Below the pieces are notes generated by a model. That model worked only from the letters and a program-made list of their open reading frames with translations, did not search any database and was not told where the DNA came from. From an uncultured Acetatifactor sp. (lineage in GTDB: Bacteria > Bacillota > Clostridia > Lachnospirales > Lachnospiraceae), in the NCBI GenBank assembly GCA_910578815.1, contig CAJTSE010000018.1:8346-72345 (forward strand): DNA of 64,000 nucleotides, written 5' to 3'. The translations under genes and the position numbers were made by a program. This document shows positions 15,634 to 25,417 of the stretch, in pieces (position 1 is the stretch's first letter; each line of letters starts with the position of its first letter).

Positions 15634-16989
15634 ATGGAGAATTATCTTGTGATTGGATCCGGCATCAGTGGAATCAATTCGGTGATGCTGTTGGAGCATA
15701 TGAATGAAAAGGTGACGCTCTATGACGGCAATGAAGCCATAAAGTCAGAGGAAATGCGGGCAAAGCTGCCGGAGAATAGCAGAGCGGCATGTATTGCGGG
15801 GAAGCTGCCGGAAGAGGTCCTGGAGTCTGCGCAGAACGTGGTCTTGAGCCCCGGAGTGCCGGTGGATCTTCCGCTGGTGCAGCAATTAAAAGATCACGGT
15901 GCAAAAATTATGGGTGAGATCGAGCTGGGGTATCAGGCGGAGAAAGGCCGGGTGGCGGCGATTACTGGAACCAACGGCAAGACTACCACCACAACTCTTG
16001 TCGGTGAGATCATGAGAAAGTGGCTGGGAGAGGAAAGAGTTTTTGTGGTGGGCAATATCGGAAACGCGTATACCTCCGAGTGCTTAAAGACGAATAAGGA
16101 TACGGTTACAATAGGGGAGATCAGTTCGTTTCAGCTGGAGACCATCTGTGATTTTCATCCGGCAGTTTCCGCCATCCTCAATATTACGCCGGATCATTTA
16201 AACAGACATCACACCATGGAGGCTTATGTAGCGGCTAAAGAAAATATTACCCGTAATCAGACGAAGGAAGACATCTGCGTGTTGAATTATGAAAATGAAT
16301 ATACCAGACAATTTGGAGAGCGGTGCCCCGCCCAGGTGGTTTGGTTTTCTTCCGTCAGGGAGCTGGAATCCGGGTATTGGCTGCGGGGAGACAAAATCAT
16401 GAAAAGCATGGATGGCAGCAGCCGGGAGGTTCTGGATATTCACAGGGATATGAATCTGGTGGGGCTCTGCAATGTGGAAAACGTGATGGCGGCGCTGGCT
16501 GTGGCGGAAGGCATGGGAGCACCGGAGGAAATTGCACTGCAGGCGGTGAAAGCCTTTCATGCGGTGGAGCATCGGATTGAATTCGTGGCTTCAAAAGGGG
16601 GCGTGGATTATTATAACGATTCCAAGGGAACCAATCCCGATGCGGCTATCCAGGGTATCAGGGCCATGAACCGGCCTACTATACTCATCGGCGGAGGATA
16701 CGATAAGGAAAACGAGTATGATGAATGGGTCGAAAGCTTTGAAGGCAGGGTAAAATGGCTGGTGCTCATCGGTCAGACCAGGGAAAAAATTGCAGAGTGT
16801 GCCAGGAAGCACGGCTTTGACAGGATCCGCTTTGCAGACACTTATCAGGAATGTCTGGAACTGTGTACCCGGCTTGCGGAAGAGGGGGACGCGGTATTGC
16901 TGTCGCCGGCCTGCGCCAGCTGGGGGATGTTTCCAAACTATGAGGTCCGGGGAGAACTTTTCAAGGAATATGTCAGGGGACTGGCGTAA
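15634..16989 (+). CDS. murD: UDP-N-acetylmuramoyl-L-alanine--D-glutamate ligase
   Basis: MurD adds D-glutamate to UDP-MurNAc-L-Ala with ATP in the cytoplasm. The 451-residue protein has an N-terminal Rossmann-like domain (IGSGISGINSVMLLE) and the ATP loop TGTNGKTTTT near residue 112. It also has the Mur ligase motifs NITPDHLNRH and YYNDSKGTNPDA, and a C-terminal domain ending in a typical LLSPACASWGMF segment. It sits between mraY and ftsW as in Bacillus. Confidence 0.96.
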   Translation: MENYLVIGSGISGINSVMLLEHMNEKVTLYDGNEAIKSEEMRAKLPENSRAACIAGKLPEEVLESAQNVVLSPGVPVDLPLVQQLKDHGAKIMGEIELGYQAEKGRVAAITGTNGKTTTTTLVGEIMRKWLGEERVFVVGNIGNAYTSECLKTNKDTVTIGEISSFQLETICDFHPAVSAILNITPDHLNRHHTMEAYVAAKENITRNQTKEDICVLNYENEYTRQFGERCPAQVVWFSSVRELESGYWLRGDKIMKSMDGSSREVLDIHRDMNLVGLCNVENVMAALAVAEGMGAPEEIALQAVKAFHAVEHRIEFVASKGGVDYYNDSKGTNPDAAIQGIRAMNRPTILIGGGYDKENEYDEWVESFEGRVKWLVLIGQTREKIAECARKHGFDRIRFADTYQECLELCTRLAEEGDAVLLSPACASWGMFPNYEVRGELFKEYVRGLA

Positions 16990-17007
16990 ACGGCTAAAGG
17001 AGCGTCT

Positions 17008-18183
17008 ATGGCAACACAGGGAATTACAAAGCGGAAAAAGAAAGAAGCATCCGAATACTTTTTTGATTACAGCCTTTTATTTATTGTACTGTTTCTTTTG
17101 GGGTTTGGGCTGGTGATGATCTATTCTGCCAGTTCTTATGAGGCCTTCCAGGAGTTCAAGGATGAGGCACATTATCTGAAGAAGCAGCTGACAGCCATTG
17201 TGATCGGGCTGGCAATGATGATCGCTGTGGCAAACATCCCCTACCATTTTTGGGAAAGGTTTGCGCTTTTGGGCTATCTGGTGTCCATGGCGCTGGTGCC
17301 GCTGGTTTTGACACCTTTGGGAGTGGAGTCCCATGGCGCAAAACGTTGGATCAAGATTCCGGGCCTGGGGCTGAACCTGCAGCCGGCGGAGGTGGCAAAA
17401 CTGGGAATGATTTTGTTTCTGGCGGTGCTGGTTTGTAAGATGGGGAAAAGCGTAAGGACCATGAAGGGATTTATCATTATGGTGCTGGTGCCCATGCCCG
17501 TAGTGCTGGAGGTCTATCTGATTACAAAAAACCTAAGCTCCGCCATTATCATTCTGGGGATTTCGGTGTTGATGGTATTTGTGGCCAGCCCGGATTACAA
17601 GAAATTTGTCATCATGGGAGCGGCCGGTACGGCGGTGATCGCGGTTGCGGTCTTTGTGATTGTGTCTTCCTATGCCTCAGGAGATCAGATGGCATGGAGA
17701 AGCGAGCGGATCGTCGCCTGGCTGGACCCGGAGAGCCAGGCTCAGGGCAAGGGCTTTCAGACTATTCAGGCCTTGTACGCCATTGGAAGCGGTGGCATCT
17801 GGGGCAAGGGATTAGGTCAGAGTATGCAGAAGCTCAGTTTCCTGCCGGAAGCCCAAAATGATATGATTTTTTCCATTATCTGTGAAGAGCTGGGGCTGTT
17901 TGGGGCGGTGGCCGTAATATTGATGTTCATTATGCTTTTGTGGAGGATGATGGTGATCGCCAACAATGCCACGGATTTGTTCGGAGCCATGCTGGTGGTT
18001 GGTGTTATGGGGCATATTGCCATTCAGTCCATATTAAATATAGCCGTTGTAACCAACACCATTCCCAATACGGGGATTTCACTTCCCTTTATCAGCTACG
18101 GCGGCTCGTCCGTCATGTTCCTTTTGATTGAGATCGGGCTGGTATTAAGCGTGGCCAGGCGGATACAGCTCAAAGAGTTGTAG
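17008..18183 (+). CDS. ftsW: SEDS glycosyltransferase FtsW (or SpoVE)
   Basis: The 391-residue polytopic protein has about ten membrane helices and SEDS family signatures: MIYSASSYEA near the N-terminus, GAKRWI near residue 111, LQPAEVAKLG, and NTGISLPFISYGGSS near the C-terminus. SEDS proteins polymerise glycan strands from lipid II and partner with class B PBPs, here probably the two PBPs upstream. By position it corresponds to B. subtilis spoVE, so it may serve vegetative division, sporulation or both. An AAAGGAGCG site precedes the ATG. Confidence 0.94.
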   Translation: MATQGITKRKKKEASEYFFDYSLLFIVLFLLGFGLVMIYSASSYEAFQEFKDEAHYLKKQLTAIVIGLAMMIAVANIPYHFWERFALLGYLVSMALVPLVLTPLGVESHGAKRWIKIPGLGLNLQPAEVAKLGMILFLAVLVCKMGKSVRTMKGFIIMVLVPMPVVLEVYLITKNLSSAIIILGISVLMVFVASPDYKKFVIMGAAGTAVIAVAVFVIVSSYASGDQMAWRSERIVAWLDPESQAQGKGFQTIQALYAIGSGGIWGKGLGQSMQKLSFLPEAQNDMIFSIICEELGLFGAVAVILMFIMLLWRMMVIANNATDLFGAMLVVGVMGHIAIQSILNIAVVTNTIPNTGISLPFISYGGSSVMFLLIEIGLVLSVARRIQLKEL

Positions 18184-18242
18184 GGAACTAATACAAGCCC
18201 TGCCTCATAGGATATAGTAATCTTATTCGAGGCTTGAGAAAT

Positions 18243-19496
18243 ATGGATACTATTCACATATGGGGCGGTGTGGCCCTGCAGGGAGAAGTTTGTATTCAGG
18301 GTTCCAAAAATGCGACGCTGCCTATTCTGGCGGCGACGCTGCTTACAGGTGAATGTTCTTATATCAGGAATTGTCCCAGGATTTCGGACGTGTATGCCAT
18401 GATCAGTCTGCTGCAGAGCCTGGGATGTATTGTAAACTGGCAGGAAAACGGAATATTGGTTGATTCCTCTCAGGTGAGACGAGGGGAGATGCGCTCCGAA
18501 GCAGTGCGCGGAATGCGTTCGTCTCTGTGTCTGCTGGGGGCCATGCTCGGAAGGTGCAGTGAGGTGGTAATGGAACATCCGGGAGGCTGCGTGATCGGTA
18601 CCCGGCCCATTGATCTGCATATCGACGCATTAAAACAGATGGGGGTGGAATTTAAAGAAGAAGCAGGGCTGTTAAGGGCCTCTGCGGACCGGCTTCACGG
18701 GGCGGGGATCTGCCTGTCCAGGTCCAGTGTGGGCGCTACGGAGAATATTATCCTGGCCGGCGTTATGGCTGAGGGGGATACCGAGCTGAAGGGAGCGGCC
18801 AAAGAGCCGGAGATTGTGGCACTGTGCCGGTATCTGGAACGATGCGGGGCATGTATTGAGGGAATCGGAACGGACTGTCTTTGTATCAAAGGCGGGCGGA
18901 CGCTGTATGGTACGGATTTTGAAGTGCCTGCGGACCGCATTGTAGCAGGGACGTACCTGCTTACCTGCATTGGGACGGGCGGGAATGTGTTTTTGGGAAA
19001 AGCACCTTGGAGGGAGATGGAGGCCGTAACGGATTTGGCGGAACGCATGGGCGGAAAACTTTGCATTTCCGACAACGGGATTTATGTTCAGGGTCCGGAC
19101 AGACCGAGGGCCATAGAATATGTTGCAACTGCTCCATATCCCGGATTCCCCACGGATCTGCAGTCCGTGGCCCTGGCGGTGGAAACGGTTGGGGACGGCA
19201 AAACGGTGATTGAGGAAAAAATTTTTGAAAACAGGTTCCGGGTGGTGGAAGAACTCCGCAGGATGGGGGCCAATATCCAACAGCTGGATGCGTCAAGGGT
19301 GTTGGTAGAGGGTGTTCCGGCTTTGCACGGAGCAGCGGTGGAGGCCAGGGAGCTGCGGGGCGGAGCCGCTCTGGTGGCAGCCGGTTTGATGGCCAGGGAT
19401 AAGAGCAGTGTATCGGGATGCTTGTATATATACCGCGGGTATGAGAATATCTGTAGAGATTTCAGAGAGTTAGGAGCCAGGATTATAAGTGTTTAA
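18243..19496 (+). CDS. murA: UDP-N-acetylglucosamine 1-carboxyvinyltransferase
   Basis: MurA makes the first committed step of peptidoglycan synthesis by adding enolpyruvate from PEP to UDP-GlcNAc. The protein of about 417 residues has GSKNATLPILAATLL at the N-terminus and the catalytic cysteine in HPGGCVIGTRPIDLH. That is the site of fosfomycin attack, so a cysteine here predicts sensitivity at this enzyme. The ATG at 18243 is preferred over a TTG at 18234 because GAGG lies about ten bases upstream. It occupies the slot where murG and murB lie in many Firmicutes dcw clusters. The divIB start overlaps its stop. Confidence 0.94.
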   Translation: MDTIHIWGGVALQGEVCIQGSKNATLPILAATLLTGECSYIRNCPRISDVYAMISLLQSLGCIVNWQENGILVDSSQVRRGEMRSEAVRGMRSSLCLLGAMLGRCSEVVMEHPGGCVIGTRPIDLHIDALKQMGVEFKEEAGLLRASADRLHGAGICLSRSSVGATENIILAGVMAEGDTELKGAAKEPEIVALCRYLERCGACIEGIGTDCLCIKGGRTLYGTDFEVPADRIVAGTYLLTCIGTGGNVFLGKAPWREMEAVTDLAERMGGKLCISDNGIYVQGPDRPRAIEYVATAPYPGFPTDLQSVALAVETVGDGKTVIEEKIFENRFRVVEELRRMGANIQQLDASRVLVEGVPALHGAAVEARELRGGAALVAAGLMARDKSSVSGCLYIYRGYENICRDFRELGARIISV

Positions 19497-20217
19497 GAAA
19501 AAGGTGGTTCTGATGATTCTGCTGGTCTTGGTTGTGATCGGGGCGGCGGTATCGGGAGCCGGATATTATATTATGAAAACCTATACGGTAAATACGGTAT
19601 ATGTGGAGGGGAATGTGCATTATACGGAGGATGAGATCAAGGCCATCGTCATGGACGGTGCCTTCGGGAACAATTCTCTGTACCTCTCCATGAAATACCG
19701 TAATAAGGGGGTGGAAAATGTGCCCTTTGTGGACGTGATGGACGTGAAGGTGTTAGCGCCTGACACGATCAAAATCATTGTCTACGAAAAGGCACTGACA
19801 GGCTATGTAAGGTATATGGATACTTATATGTACTTTGATAAGGACGGGTATGTGGTGGAAAGCTCAGGGGTACGAACTGCGGGTGTGCCCCAGGTTATGG
19901 GCCTTAAGTTTGATTATCTGGTAGTGGGACAGGAGCTGCCGGTGAAGGACAGGAGCGTGTTCAACAATATTCTGAATGTCACAAGACTTCTGAATAAATA
20001 TAAGCTGGGTGCGGACAAGCTTCTGTTTGGCGAAAGCGGGGAGATAACAGCCTATTTTGGGAATGTGAAGGTTTCCTTCGGAAATGATGCGAACACCCTG
20101 GGAGATAAGATTATGCTTCTGCCGGAGCTGCTGCCCAGCCTGGAGGGGCGAAGCGGTACCCTTCAGATGGAGACATATTATGAAAACGGCGGCCGCTATG
20201 TCTTCAAACCGGAGTAA
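19489..20217 (+). CDS. divIB: cell division protein DivIB/FtsQ
   Basis: The 242-residue bitopic protein has a short basic N-terminus, one membrane helix (about 5-25) and a POTRA-type domain starting with VNTVYVEGNVHYTEDEIKAI. A beta domain follows (YEKALTGYVRY, DGYVVESS). DivIB/FtsQ stabilises the septal complex with FtsL and DivIC. The GTG start is preceded by TTAGGAGCCAGG and overlaps the end of murA by eight bases. It is the last gene before a 400-base gap and ftsZ. Confidence 0.9.
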   Translation: MFKKKVVLMILLVLVVIGAAVSGAGYYIMKTYTVNTVYVEGNVHYTEDEIKAIVMDGAFGNNSLYLSMKYRNKGVENVPFVDVMDVKVLAPDTIKIIVYEKALTGYVRYMDTYMYFDKDGYVVESSGVRTAGVPQVMGLKFDYLVVGQELPVKDRSVFNNILNVTRLLNKYKLGADKLLFGESGEITAYFGNVKVSFGNDANTLGDKIMLLPELLPSLEGRSGTLQMETYYENGGRYVFKPE

Positions 20218-20261
20218 GCAATGAAGCTTTTGCTTCATGAAACTTTCATTATATTAATTCC

Positions 20262-20500
20262 GTCAAGCATAAGCGGGTAACAGGCAGCAGACGGCCGTTG
20301 TTCTCAATGAGGACTGTGCAAAGAGTGCTTCGCACTCTTGTGAGATTTGCTTCGCAAACTCATAAATGCTTGTCGGTGCTTGGCAAGCGTACTGTGCTTG
20401 CTTATGCACCGCTACGTCGAGCCCCAAGCGAAAGCGTGTCTGCATGAGAATGATGGCCGGCTGATGCCGTCAGGTTTCGGATGGCGGAACAGTTGTCGGC
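20262..20500 (+). repeat. structured dispersed repeat, family 1, copy A
   Basis: About 200 bases match, in inverse orientation, the segment at 46005-46175. Conserved blocks include TTGGCAAGCGTACTGTGCTT and CGCTACGTCGAGCCCCAAGC. The outer parts pair with each other (CGGCC with GGCCG, TTCTCA with TGAGAA), giving one long stem with side hairpins. Copy A has about 45 extra bases with two small hairpins (AAGAGTGCTTCGCACTCTT and TTTGCTTCGCAAA). This copy is bracketed by AAACTTTCAT (20240) and ATGAAAGTTT (20502). It fills most of the divIB-ftsZ gap; no gene is seen in it. Confidence 0.7.
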
Positions 20501-20537
20501 TATGAAAGTTTTGCCGTGAAACTTTTTCAGAAAATGG

Positions 20538-20566
20538 TTGCTAAATTTATAAAATAATTATATGAT
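20538..20566 (+). promoter_or_regulatory. ftsZ promoter
   Basis: TTGCTA and TATGAT are 17 bases apart, about 50 bases before the ftsZ start, so ftsZ can be transcribed separately from the dcw operon. Confidence 0.55.
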
Positions 20567-20616
20567 AGTCTATATGAGTAAATTTGCAGTTAATATGTTA
20601 AAAGGAGGACGTACCT

Positions 20617-21801
20617 TTGCTTGAGATTAAGACGAATGACGCTGAATCTGCGGCCAAGATAATCGTTGTAGGTGTGGGCGGCGCAGGTAATAATGCTGTT
20701 AATAGAATGATCGACGAACAGATAGACGGAGTGGATTTTATTGGTGTCAATACCGATAAACAGGCCCTGCAGCTTTGCAAGGCGCCCAAGTTGTTACAGA
20801 TTGGCGAAAAGCTGACCAAGGGGCTTGGAGCCGGGGCAAAGCCGGAAATCGGCGAGAAGGCGGCGGAGGAAAGCGCGGAGGAAATTTCCACTGCTTTAAA
20901 GGGTGCGGACATGGTGTTCGTTACCTGCGGTATGGGCGGCGGCACCGGAACCGGCGCGGCTCCCGTGGTGGCCAGGCTGGCTAAGGAGATGGGAATTTTA
21001 ACGGTGGGCGTTGTGACGAAGCCCTTTCGTTTCGAAGCAAAGGCAAGGATGGTCAATGCTTTAAGCGGTATAGAACATATTAAGGAGCATGTGGATACCC
21101 TGATTGTGATTCCCAACGATAAGCTTTTGGAAATTGTGGACAGGCGTACCACTATGCCAGAGGCCCTTAAGAAAGCAGATGAAGTCCTTCAGCAGGCAGT
21201 ACAGGGTATTACGGATTTGATTAACGTGCCCGCTGTAATCAACCTTGACTTCGCGGATGTGCAGACTGTTATGAAGGATAAGGGGATCGCTCATATTGGG
21301 ATCGGCGAAGGTAAGGGTGATGATAAGGCATTGGAAGCAGTCAGGATGGCGGTGGAAAGTCCTTTGCTGGAGACTACCATCACCGGTGCAAGCCATGTGA
21401 TTATCAACGTTTCCGGAGATATTACGCTGGCTGATGCTAATGATGCGGCCAGCTATGTACAGAATCTTGCAGGCGAAGATGTAAATATCATTTTTGGTGC
21501 CATGTATGATGCAGCTAAGTCCGACAGCTGTAATATCACGGTGATTGCTACAGGTTTGGAGGACGCTTCGGCAAATGCCGGCTTACAGCCTAGGCTGGGA
21601 GCAGGGACAGCTTATAGACCGCCTACTTCACATATGATGCCTAATTCCCTTAAGGGAATGAACATACAGCCCGGAGTCGGCACTCAGCCTACGGGCCAGC
21701 CGGCCCCCAGACCGGTTCCGGGTATTCAAAAACCGGTGGACATCCGAAGCTCCGTGGAAGAGAAGAGCTTGAAAATTCCGGATTTCCTGCAGAGAAAATA
21801 A
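20617..21801 (+). CDS. ftsZ: cell division GTPase FtsZ
   Basis: FtsZ polymerises with GTP into the ring that organises septation. The 394-residue protein has the tubulin signature GGGTGTGAAPV at about residues 108-118, VGGAGNNAVNRM near the N-terminus and the T7 loop region NLDFADVQTVM. A variable linker leads to a conserved C-terminal peptide (KIPDFLQRK) that binds membrane anchors. The TTG start is preceded by AAAAGGAGG. No ftsA lies next to it, so the anchor (SepF or FtsA) must be elsewhere. Confidence 0.97.
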   Translation: MLEIKTNDAESAAKIIVVGVGGAGNNAVNRMIDEQIDGVDFIGVNTDKQALQLCKAPKLLQIGEKLTKGLGAGAKPEIGEKAAEESAEEISTALKGADMVFVTCGMGGGTGTGAAPVVARLAKEMGILTVGVVTKPFRFEAKARMVNALSGIEHIKEHVDTLIVIPNDKLLEIVDRRTTMPEALKKADEVLQQAVQGITDLINVPAVINLDFADVQTVMKDKGIAHIGIGEGKGDDKALEAVRMAVESPLLETTITGASHVIINVSGDITLADANDAASYVQNLAGEDVNIIFGAMYDAAKSDSCNITVIATGLEDASANAGLQPRLGAGTAYRPPTSHMMPNSLKGMNIQPGVGTQPTGQPAPRPVPGIQKPVDIRSSVEEKSLKIPDFLQRK

Positions 21802-21811
21802 TGCAAAGATA

Positions 21812-21850
21812 AATTACCGCGCAGTCAGATGCTGCGCGGTAATTATATGA
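21812..21850. terminator. terminator between ftsZ and the GH115 gene
   Basis: AATTACCGCGCAG and CTGCGCGGTAATT form a 13-base perfect stem with a seven-base loop. It lies between two convergent genes and can serve both directions. Confidence 0.75.
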
Positions 21851-21888
21851 CTTATATGATTTTTTTGGCCATACTGTGAGCTGCCCGT

Positions 21889-24434
21889 TTACGGCTGAGT
21901 CATTACATAAAAACTTTCCTTAGGGCCCAGATACGATTCCAGAGGGGCAGAGCCCTGCTTATACAGTACAATTCTTTCCAGTGTCAGATTCGGGCTTATG
22001 TGATAATATTTCAGCGAGTTTATGCCGGGCTTGCATAAAACCGTACATTTAAACTGCTTGACGTTGCTGAGGGCCTCTTCGCTCCATTGTCTGCAAGTGG
22101 GATAGAAGGCAGCGGGCTCTTTAACGGTTTCAAAGTCAAATTCGTCCTCGCCGTTTAGACTGACTGCGGCCGGCATTGTCGGTTTTGCCGTGGTCGGTGT
22201 CGAGGGTGCAAAGCTAAGCTCAAGTTCGTAAGTTCCGCCGTCTTTGGTCTCAAAAAGATATTCAAGATACGGCTTGTCGGCCTTTCCGCTGAAATCGGCG
22301 GTGGAAGGATATACCTTCATGGCGCTGCCTGATCTGCCGTAGGGCTTAAGAAGCCGGAATCCGGCCTGATCTGCATCGTGTTTGGCATGAAAATGTTCTG
22401 CCTCCATTGCAATGTAATTGTCATATTCAATAAATGTCATGTTTTTATAATCCGCAAAGCTTCTGTTCTCGGCGTTTACGGTTATTTCGGTCCGCGAGCC
22501 GCTTCCGGAGACGATGATGCAGGCGCTGTCTTTGCCCACAAGCAGGCTTCTGTCAATCGCAACCGTAATTTTGTCGGTCAGGGCGGTTTTGCCCTCCGTT
22601 GCGGAAAAACTCAGCCACGGTTTATTACAGCTGATTTTATACTCGATGGATTCCCTGCTGCCGCAGGCAATGTCCAGCACAAGCTCCTGAACATCGGGGC
22701 GCAGAAAATCGTTAAAGGTAAGTCTGTTATCCGTCCATTCCCTGCCAATGCTGTATTTTGTCTCATCAGATTTGCAGACAATGAGTCTTGGCTTATTGGC
22801 AGGTTCGGTATAGATTCTGAGCGGATATTTGCAGTCTGCTTCGCTCCAATGGGTAAAGCCAAAATGTTCGGAAAGGCCAAAGCCGTCAAATTTTCCGTCT
22901 GCCACTTGATGAAACTTTTCGGTTAAAGTACGGTCGAACGCAATGCCGTCTTTCACCCTGTCCGCCAGAAGATTCGCCTCATTGCGGTTCTGCTCTGCAT
23001 ATAATCTGTTCTTTGCGGCCAGGCACCATGTTTTCATAAGATTAGCCGTACCCACGCAGGGGTAGTATATAAGTTCCCAGAAGCCTGCAAGCTGTTTTTC
23101 GTCGCAGCCGTTTTTCAGGCGACTGCATAGATCCATGATCGTATTGCAGTCGGCAATCAGCGCGTCGGTTTCACCGAAATGAACAGGATGATATACCTTG
23201 TCGTTCATAACCTCCTGTTTTCTGCGTTCGCAGATCTGGCTGTACATGTTTATTACCCGGACGACGTCAGCAAGATCGCTTTTGCTCATGATGCTGCTAA
23301 ACTGTCCGTGCAGCCATCTATTAATATAAGCCTCGGTATTATTGGGATGCGAGGTGCCATACCGGTCAAAGTCGTAGGCCAGATCAAGAAAATAGGAGAT
23401 GGCAAGCTCCTGGGTGGCAATGTCCCCCACATTCACGACCCAGATTTCTCTTACCCCGAAATCATAGGCCATAGACATCTGCTCCCACATCCTCGATAGA
23501 AGAGAATTGCCCACCCATTCATAAGCATAAGGGCCGCCGTGCATATCAATGTGATAATACATTCCGTAACCTCCGTTATGCTTCGCATTTTTTCGGTGGG
23601 AAGCGTCCGGGTATAACCGCAGTTTGCATCCCCCAGGACAACACAGACGCCATCCAGCTCAGGGTCATTGTAAAAGCCTTCATGATCGCCATCACCGTAA
23701 TAAAACTTCTCAACCTCATTGTGCAGGACAATCTGTCTGGGCACTGCCGACAGATCGGGATTCACCGTATTGCGGATCAGTTCATTCTGCGTATGCAGAA
23801 CGTCCCGCAGCAGGGCAATGTTGTCTTCCAGGGAAGCATTTTGCATGATGGCCATATCGTTTTCACCTCTCATGCCAAGGGTAATGACATTTTCAAAGGG
23901 GGCATTTCTTTTCAGCCCGTCCTCCCAGAATTTTGTAATGCCCTCACGGTTGGTAAGGAAGTCCCACGCGTCTCCGTATGGTGAAGCGCTGCCGCGCATT
24001 TTCCCGTATTCTGCTCCTGCGCGCATACACGGTTCGTGATGAGAGGTACTCATTATAATCCCCATTTCATCGGCAAGCTCCGCGCTTGCAAGGCCAGGGC
24101 CGTCCAGGCTGAAGCAGCTGGCCCACATCGCAGGCCAGAAATAATTGCCTTTCAGTCGGAGGATTAATTCGAAAATACCCTCATAACAGTTGGCATTGAT
24201 GCCGCCGAAGTGAAGATCTGCCCAGCTGCCGAAGGCCGGCCACTCATCATTTATAAATATCCCGCGGTATTTTATCGACGGCTCGCGGGATATGATCTCA
24301 TCAGGAAGCTCCAGCGTTAAGCTGGCGCGCTGTCCGGGATTGCATCCGCTCCATTTCCTCAGGGGGGAAACACCGCACATTTCACTGAATCTGTATAGCC
24401 CGTATATGGTTCCGCGCAGGGAAAATAATTGATT
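21889..24434 (-). pseudogene. GH115 (alpha-glucuronidase-type) glycosidase, frameshifted and 5'-truncated
   Basis: Two minus-strand frames together make one GH115-like protein. The upstream frame carries RGTIYGLYRFSEMCGVSP, GIFINDEWPAFGSWA and SHHEPCMRAGAEYG. The downstream frame resumes with GGYGMYYHIDMHGGPYAYEW and runs to the C-terminal beta domain. The break is at about 23590, where a run of six A residues (minus strand) would restore the frame with one added base. The frame is also open only from 24434, after a TAA, with no start codon for the missing N-terminal domain. GH115 enzymes remove glucuronic acid side chains from xylan. With two lesions it is probably inactive. An AraC regulator is divergent from it. 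Confidence 0.85.
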
Positions 24435-24468
24435 TTATTGCGTTTTTGCATGAGAGGATAATCAAATT

Positions 24469-25323
24469 ATGAAAAATCTCTATGATCCAATTACACAGCC
24501 CTATCTGTTTTTTAGAAATACTGCAAAGGCGGAGAAATCTTTGCCCCTTACGTACTATCACCGTCATAACGCTTATGAAATCTATCTTTTCTTAAACGGC
24601 AGCAGAAAGGTATGCGTTGAAAATGCAGCGTATATCTGCAGGCCGGGAGATTTGTTCATTATCCCGCCGGAAACATTTCATGCAGGCATCTGTGAAGAAG
24701 CCTGCGAATATGACCGCATTATCATGAACATAAAGCCTGAGCTGATTGCTGAAATCTGTGAGAAAGGCGCACAAATTGGCAGCTGCTTTGAGTTCGACAG
24801 CGAAATCCTGATCAGACGCACACATTTGAGCTATCATGAGAGAAAAACCGTGATTGAGCTGTTTGAAAAGTTTTCCGAGGCACGGAAAGGCAGCGGCTAT
24901 GGGGATGCTCTTCTGAGCGATACCTATATGCTGCAGTTTCTGATATTTGTCAACCACTGGTTTGGGCGGAACGATGATTTTACAAAAGAAGATAATGTTA
25001 TGCCGCAGTTGATCAGAGATGTAATGGATTATATAAACGACAGCATCACCGAAGAGATTACAATGGAAAAGCTGGCCGACAGATTCCACTTTCACGCCAG
25101 GTATATCAGCAGGCAGTTCAGGGATTATACAGGGCTTACCATCAGAACATATATACTGGACAAAAGAATTGCGCTGGCGAAAAGGCTCCTTGCCGAGGGC
25201 TGCAATGTAACGAAGGCGTGCTGGCGTTCGGGATTTAACGATTATGCAAATTTCCTGCGAAGCTTTAAAAAATACGCGGGGATTTCGCCTGGAAGATACA
25301 AACGGGCAAAAAAAGGACAGTAA
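24469..25323 (+). CDS. AraC family transcriptional regulator with cupin domain
   Basis: The 284-residue protein has an N-terminal cupin-type sensing domain (YHRHNAYEIYLFLNGS, then CRPGDLFIIPPETFH). The C-terminal double helix-turn-helix of the AraC family spans about residues 185-280, with CWRSGFNDYANFLRSFKKYAGISPGRY as its signature region (given here in full because it decides the family). Such regulators usually respond to sugars and activate a divergent glycosidase gene, here the GH115 gene only 34 bases away. Since that gene is broken and truncated at this very edge, the regulator may now be an orphan. ATG at 24469 follows GAGAGGATAATC. Confidence 0.9.
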   Translation: MKNLYDPITQPYLFFRNTAKAEKSLPLTYYHRHNAYEIYLFLNGSRKVCVENAAYICRPGDLFIIPPETFHAGICEEACEYDRIIMNIKPELIAEICEKGAQIGSCFEFDSEILIRRTHLSYHERKTVIELFEKFSEARKGSGYGDALLSDTYMLQFLIFVNHWFGRNDDFTKEDNVMPQLIRDVMDYINDSITEEITMEKLADRFHFHARYISRQFRDYTGLTIRTYILDKRIALAKRLLAEGCNVTKACWRSGFNDYANFLRSFKKYAGISPGRYKRAKKGQ

Positions 25324-25326
25324 CCT

Positions 25327-25395
25327 TTTTGTCGAATAAAATAGCTTTTTTCAAACGGGCTTTTGACAAATTCCATACAGACATCCCTTTATAAT
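25327..25395 (+). promoter_or_regulatory. spoIIG-type promoter with Spo0A box
   Basis: A Spo0A-box-like TTTGTCGAAT lies at 25328-25337. TTGACA (25363) and TATAAT (25390) follow, separated by 21 bases, which is too long for ordinary sigma-A use. B. subtilis spoIIG is known for the same odd layout (over-long spacer, Spo0A~P needed), so the control seems conserved. The start codon lies 23 bases after the -10. Confidence 0.65.
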
Positions 25396-25417
25396 CATTA
25401 TGAAAAGGATGATGCCG

